From Streptomyces sp. SJL17-4 (lineage in GTDB: Bacteria; Actinomycetota; Actinomycetes; Streptomycetales; Streptomycetaceae), in the NCBI RefSeq assembly GCF_036826855.1, contig NZ_CP104578.1:1178001-1242000 (forward strand): a stretch of DNA of 64,000 bases, in the 5' to 3' direction. The notes below the pieces were generated by a model. It saw only the letters and a program-made list of their open reading frames with translations. It was not told the DNA's origin and ran no database searches. A program made the translations under genes and the position numbers. Shown in pieces: positions 61,509-64,000 of this stretch. The first letter of the stretch is position 1, and each line of letters starts with the position of its first letter.

Positions 61509-62074
61509 ACGCCACCGGGCCGCGCACATCCCCGTCACCCCTGGAGCTCTTCCTGAACCCCGACTTCGAGCTGTACGACAACGCCGGCCGCACCACCGGC
61601 CAGATGCACGCCGCCGACACCGGCACACTCACCACCGACGACCTTCACCGCTGGGCCCGCCGGGACACCGAAACGTTCCTCCAGGACCACCCCGTCCCCG
61701 CCCCCGCACCGCACAGCCTGGACCTGCGGCCCTTCGAAGCGGCCCTCGCCGCCGCGGCAACACCCGTCGACGCCAGCGCCGTCGTCCTGGCAGCGCTCGA
61801 CGCCGCCGAGCAGGTCATCCAGGACCTGAGCACCTTCCTGGTACACGCCGGCTACCGCTACCCGCGGGATCGGCGAAGGACACCGGACTCGCCCCGCAGG
61901 CTCATCTGGAGCGCCTCCAGCGGACTGCTCGCCGCCATGGCCACCGCGGAATTCGGCGTCGAGGTCGCACTGCGCGAGGAGTACGACGCGCCGCCGACCG
62001 CGGGTCAGGCACCCTCCCGAGCAGCGCTCCCGCCGCCACACACTCCCGCCGCTCCACCGGCCCCGCGGCCGTAG
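61505..62074 (+). CDS. hypothetical protein (about 190 aa), unusual start
   Basis: The reading frame is convincing (LELFLNPDFELYDNAGRTTG … AALDAAEQVIQDLSTFLVHA) but has no ATG, GTG or TTG before codon ATG 61602. CTG 61505 overlapping the previous stop (CTGA), or CTG 61553 with TGGAG six bases upstream, are the likely starts. It is helical and soluble. It sits between the ATPase-linked gene and the ParB-like gene. Confidence 0.5.
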   Translation: MNATGPRTSPSPLELFLNPDFELYDNAGRTTGQMHAADTGTLTTDDLHRWARRDTETFLQDHPVPAPAPHSLDLRPFEAALAAAATPVDASAVVLAALDAAEQVIQDLSTFLVHAGYRYPRDRRRTPDSPRRLIWSASSGLLAAMATAEFGVEVALREEYDAPPTAGQAPSRAALPPPHTPAAPPAPRP

Positions 62075-62183
62075 CCGTCTGCACGGCGAAGCCCCACCTT
62101 TCCCGACTCAGCCCAACGACAAGGACCGACCCATCGAAATCCACCCGACCACCGCTTCCCTCCCCCTGCTGGGCGAGGACGAG

Positions 62184-62969
62184 TTGACGGCCCTGGCCAT
62201 CAACATCCAGGACAACGGGCTTCTCCAGCCCATCGTCCTCGACCGCCATGGACGACTCCTCGACGGCCGCTGCCGACTCGCTGCCTGCGAACGCGTCGGC
62301 GTAGAACCGGCATTCACCACCTACCAGGGCGACACCCCGGACATATACGTCCTGTCCGTCAACCTGCACCGCCGCCATCTCTCCAAGGGGCAGGTCGCGA
62401 TGATCGCGGTCAAGGCCCGTTCCGCGTCGGAACAGGAGGAACGTTCCGCGTCGGATCACGACGAGCGTTCCGAGGCGGAACAGACGGCCCGCTCCCTGGG
62501 AAAGCAGGTCGGTGTCGGCGTCGCTGTTCTGGGGCGGGCCAGCACCGTCCTGCAGCACGCGCCCGACCTTGTCGACCCGGTCATCAACGGCACCATGGGA
62601 CTGGACGAGGCATACGCCGTCGCCCGGGAGAACAAGGAACGCGCCAACGGCGCCGAAGCCCAACTCGCCCGCCTGCGGGAACAGGATCCCGAACTGGCCG
62701 ACCGGGTGGTCGCGGGCACCTTGACGCTGGCCGGAGCGCGGGCGGAGTACACCGAACGCGTCGAAGAGGACAAGCGGCAGCGGCGGGTGGCCACCCGCCT
62801 GCTGGAAGAACTCGTCCCGCCGCTCGCTCAGACCCGTGGCACGGGCACGTTCAGCCGGTACGACCCCGCGTACGCCACCGACGCGCCCATCACCCGCGAG
62901 ACCATCGCGCACGCCATGACGGCGCTCACGGAGATGGCCCAGGTCTGGCAGGAGCGTGACCTGCCGTGA
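62184..62969 (+). CDS. ParB/Srx-domain protein with internal repeats
   Basis: TTG 62184 gives 261 aa, but ParB-like sequence begins earlier in frame (IEIHPTTASLPLLGEDELTA). ATC 62133 has AAGGA seven bases upstream, so it may be the true start. The ParB nuclease-like motif is LQPIVLDRHGRLLDGRCRLA. The region SKGQVAMIAVKARS… holds three 8-residue Glu-rich repeats (RSASEQEE, RSASDHDE, RSEAEQTA), then a helix-turn-helix (LGKQVGVGVAVLGRASTVLQ). It probably binds plasmid DNA for regulation or partition; no ParA lies in the window. Confidence 0.75.
   Translation: MTALAINIQDNGLLQPIVLDRHGRLLDGRCRLAACERVGVEPAFTTYQGDTPDIYVLSVNLHRRHLSKGQVAMIAVKARSASEQEERSASDHDERSEAEQTARSLGKQVGVGVAVLGRASTVLQHAPDLVDPVINGTMGLDEAYAVARENKERANGAEAQLARLREQDPELADRVVAGTLTLAGARAEYTERVEEDKRQRRVATRLLEELVPPLAQTRGTGTFSRYDPAYATDAPITRETIAHAMTALTEMAQVWQERDLP
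62418..62489 (+). repeat. 24-bp tandem repeat inside the ParB-like gene
   Basis: CGTTCC begins units at 62418, 62442 and 62466, and a degenerate fourth unit starts at 62490. The period keeps the frame (8 codons). Confidence 0.8.
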
Positions 62970-63466
62970 TGAGCGAGGCCGAACTCCGCCTACGGCACAT
63001 GGTCGAACAGACCTCACGTACTGTCACCGACGCCGAAGGTCGAATCAACAGACGTAACTTCGTCGACGCGGTGCGCAGCAAGCTCGGCGACGGCGATCTG
63101 GACCCGGCCACACAGGTCATAGCCCTGGACAGACTCGCCGAAAAGCTCGTCACGGACTACGGGGACAAGCACAATCCCCGGCCCAGGGGGCCGAACAGCC
63201 TGTTCCACCCCGACGACATCCTCAAGCTGGGCAACGGCAACTGGGTGCGGATGGCCCGCGCCAAAGACTTCGACGTTGTCGCGTGGCAACGGCTGTCGCG
63301 AAGGAACCGGGTACACGTCGATGAAGCGGACAACAAGATCAATGATTACTCGGACGCACGCCTCGACGCCTTCCGTACCACCCCCGGCAACGTCGACCTC
63401 ATCGACCTGGAACGCTTCGTCTTCGGCTGGACCGAGGAGGAAGCCGGTCAGACCGGTCTCTTCTGA
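62966..63466 (+). CDS. hypothetical protein (166 aa)
   Basis: GTG 62966 overlaps the ParB-like stop (GTGATG). The protein is charged and helical (RRNFVDAVRSKLGDGDLDPA), followed by GNGNWVRMARAKDFDVVAWQ. There is no signal or membrane helix. It is translationally coupled to the ParB-like gene and probably works with it. It is not recognised. Confidence 0.65.
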   Translation: MMSEAELRLRHMVEQTSRTVTDAEGRINRRNFVDAVRSKLGDGDLDPATQVIALDRLAEKLVTDYGDKHNPRPRGPNSLFHPDDILKLGNGNWVRMARAKDFDVVAWQRLSRRNRVHVDEADNKINDYSDARLDAFRTTPGNVDLIDLERFVFGWTEEEAGQTGLF

Positions 63467-63564
63467 GCACGGCCGCACACGCTGCGACCCGGCTGTCCCG
63501 GCCACAAGTCGCCCCACGTCCGGCCGCGCTACCGACCGCCGGACCGATCCCCTCGACGGAGCCC

Positions 63565-64000
63565 ATGCCCCCTAGCCAAACCCTTCTGCCCACCTTCGCG
63601 GTCGAGTTCGCCGCCCGCCTGCCCGGCACATGGACGAGCCAGTACTACCGCCACGCCGCGTATAGCGAGCAGTTCCCGGTGGCCGAGCGCCTGTGGGACT
63701 CCGATCACGTCGACTGGGCCGTGAGCGAGCACGTCCTCGGGCATCACGCCGTCCTTGCGGGTCCGGCCGGCGGGGAGCTCTACGTCATCGACCGGCCCCT
63801 CCGCCGCGGTCAGTTCCTCGTCGCGGCGCTGGAGCCCGTCGGATTCCTGCCGCATCACTTCCGTGGCGTGCCCGAGCCGAACGGCATCGCAGTCGGCGCC
63901 GATCCCGTACGGGCCGCCGCCACGGTCAGCCGTCGGCTTCTGCCCCGCTATTCGAGGGCTGCCGAGGCCCTACGCGCGCAGGCCCGGCTGCGGCCGGAAC
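63565..64000 (+). CDS. partial hypothetical protein running off the window
   Basis: ATG 63565 has CGGAG just upstream and the frame stays open to base 64000 (145 residues). It begins PPSQTLLPTFAVEFAARLPG and has WTSQYYRHAAYSEQFPVAER and GGELYVIDRPLRRGQFLVAA. Proteins like this occur in Streptomyces conjugative elements near the ParB-like gene. The function is unknown. Confidence 0.6.
   Translation, partial: MPPSQTLLPTFAVEFAARLPGTWTSQYYRHAAYSEQFPVAERLWDSDHVDWAVSEHVLGHHAVLAGPAGGELYVIDRPLRRGQFLVAALEPVGFLPHHFRGVPEPNGIAVGADPVRAAATVSRRLLPRYSRAAEALRAQARLRPE

Noticed and set aside
1..64000. tRNA or rRNA genes, including a tRNA attachment site
   Set aside because: I saw no cloverleaf, CCA-ended tRNA 3' end or rRNA signature. 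No integrase gene is present, so there is no evidence for a tRNA-type att site here.

Overview
The window is high-GC actinomycete DNA, most likely from a Streptomyces. Codon usage, DUF317-type and SCO6880-type proteins, leaderless or GTG/TTG starts and LacI/TetR/MerR regulators all fit this. The backbone looks like a conjugative or mobilisable element (plasmid or integrated element). It has a MobC-like protein and a relaxase at the left (0.4-2.8 kb) and a type IV-secretion-like conjugation operon at the right (53.7-64 kb).

Layout: 0-6 kb holds the mobilisation genes, a lipoprotein and three small leftward genes, two of them DUF317-like. 6,042-39,918 is a 33.9-kb Tn7-like transposon bounded by perfect 11-bp terminal repeats (TGTAGGGTCTC) and a 5-bp target duplication (TATGT). 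Inside it, 6,042-9,100 is a 3.1-kb deletion derivative (left end, an inverted tnsA scrap, the last codons of tniQ, a SulP transporter, a MerR regulator, right end). It abuts, with 5 bp between, a second left end at 9,106 followed by an intact four-gene transposition operon tnsA-tnsB-tnsC-tniQ (9.3-15.4 kb). The rest of the transposon is cargo: a decayed second SulP copy, an acyl-CoA-type catabolic cluster (MFS, acyl-CoA dehydrogenase, acyl-CoA synthetase, TetR, serine hydrolase), a defective second TniB/TniQ pair, a PaiB/EamA/XRE-cupin group, a LacI-MFS-GH3 sugar locus, TetR with haemolysin III, an FAD dehydrogenase and an MBL hydrolase.

39.9-53.2 kb is one long leftward backbone gene string with many 1-4 bp overlaps: a DNA methyltransferase, a DUF4913 protein, a RelE/ParE-like protein, several small unrecognised proteins, a double-winged-helix HxlR-type regulator, an MFS exporter overlapping an ATP-grasp ligase, a frameshifted DUF317-like gene, a sortase-anchored surface protein and a HEPN-like protein. 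The transposon sits exactly at the stop codon of the HEPN-like gene.

53.3-64 kb is the divergent rightward conjugation operon: lysozyme/NlpC-P60 protein, small DUF6112-type membrane protein, single-pass transfer protein, TrbL/VirB6-like membrane protein, SCO6880-type protein, VirB4-like ATPase and a ParB-like protein. A 73-bp near-perfect inverted repeat (53,341-53,413) lies between the two backbone operons. Its core motif ATTCCCGGTT recurs in a second palindrome at 49,347-49,373, suggesting one regulator controls both. Calls rest on reading motifs by eye; no database search was run.
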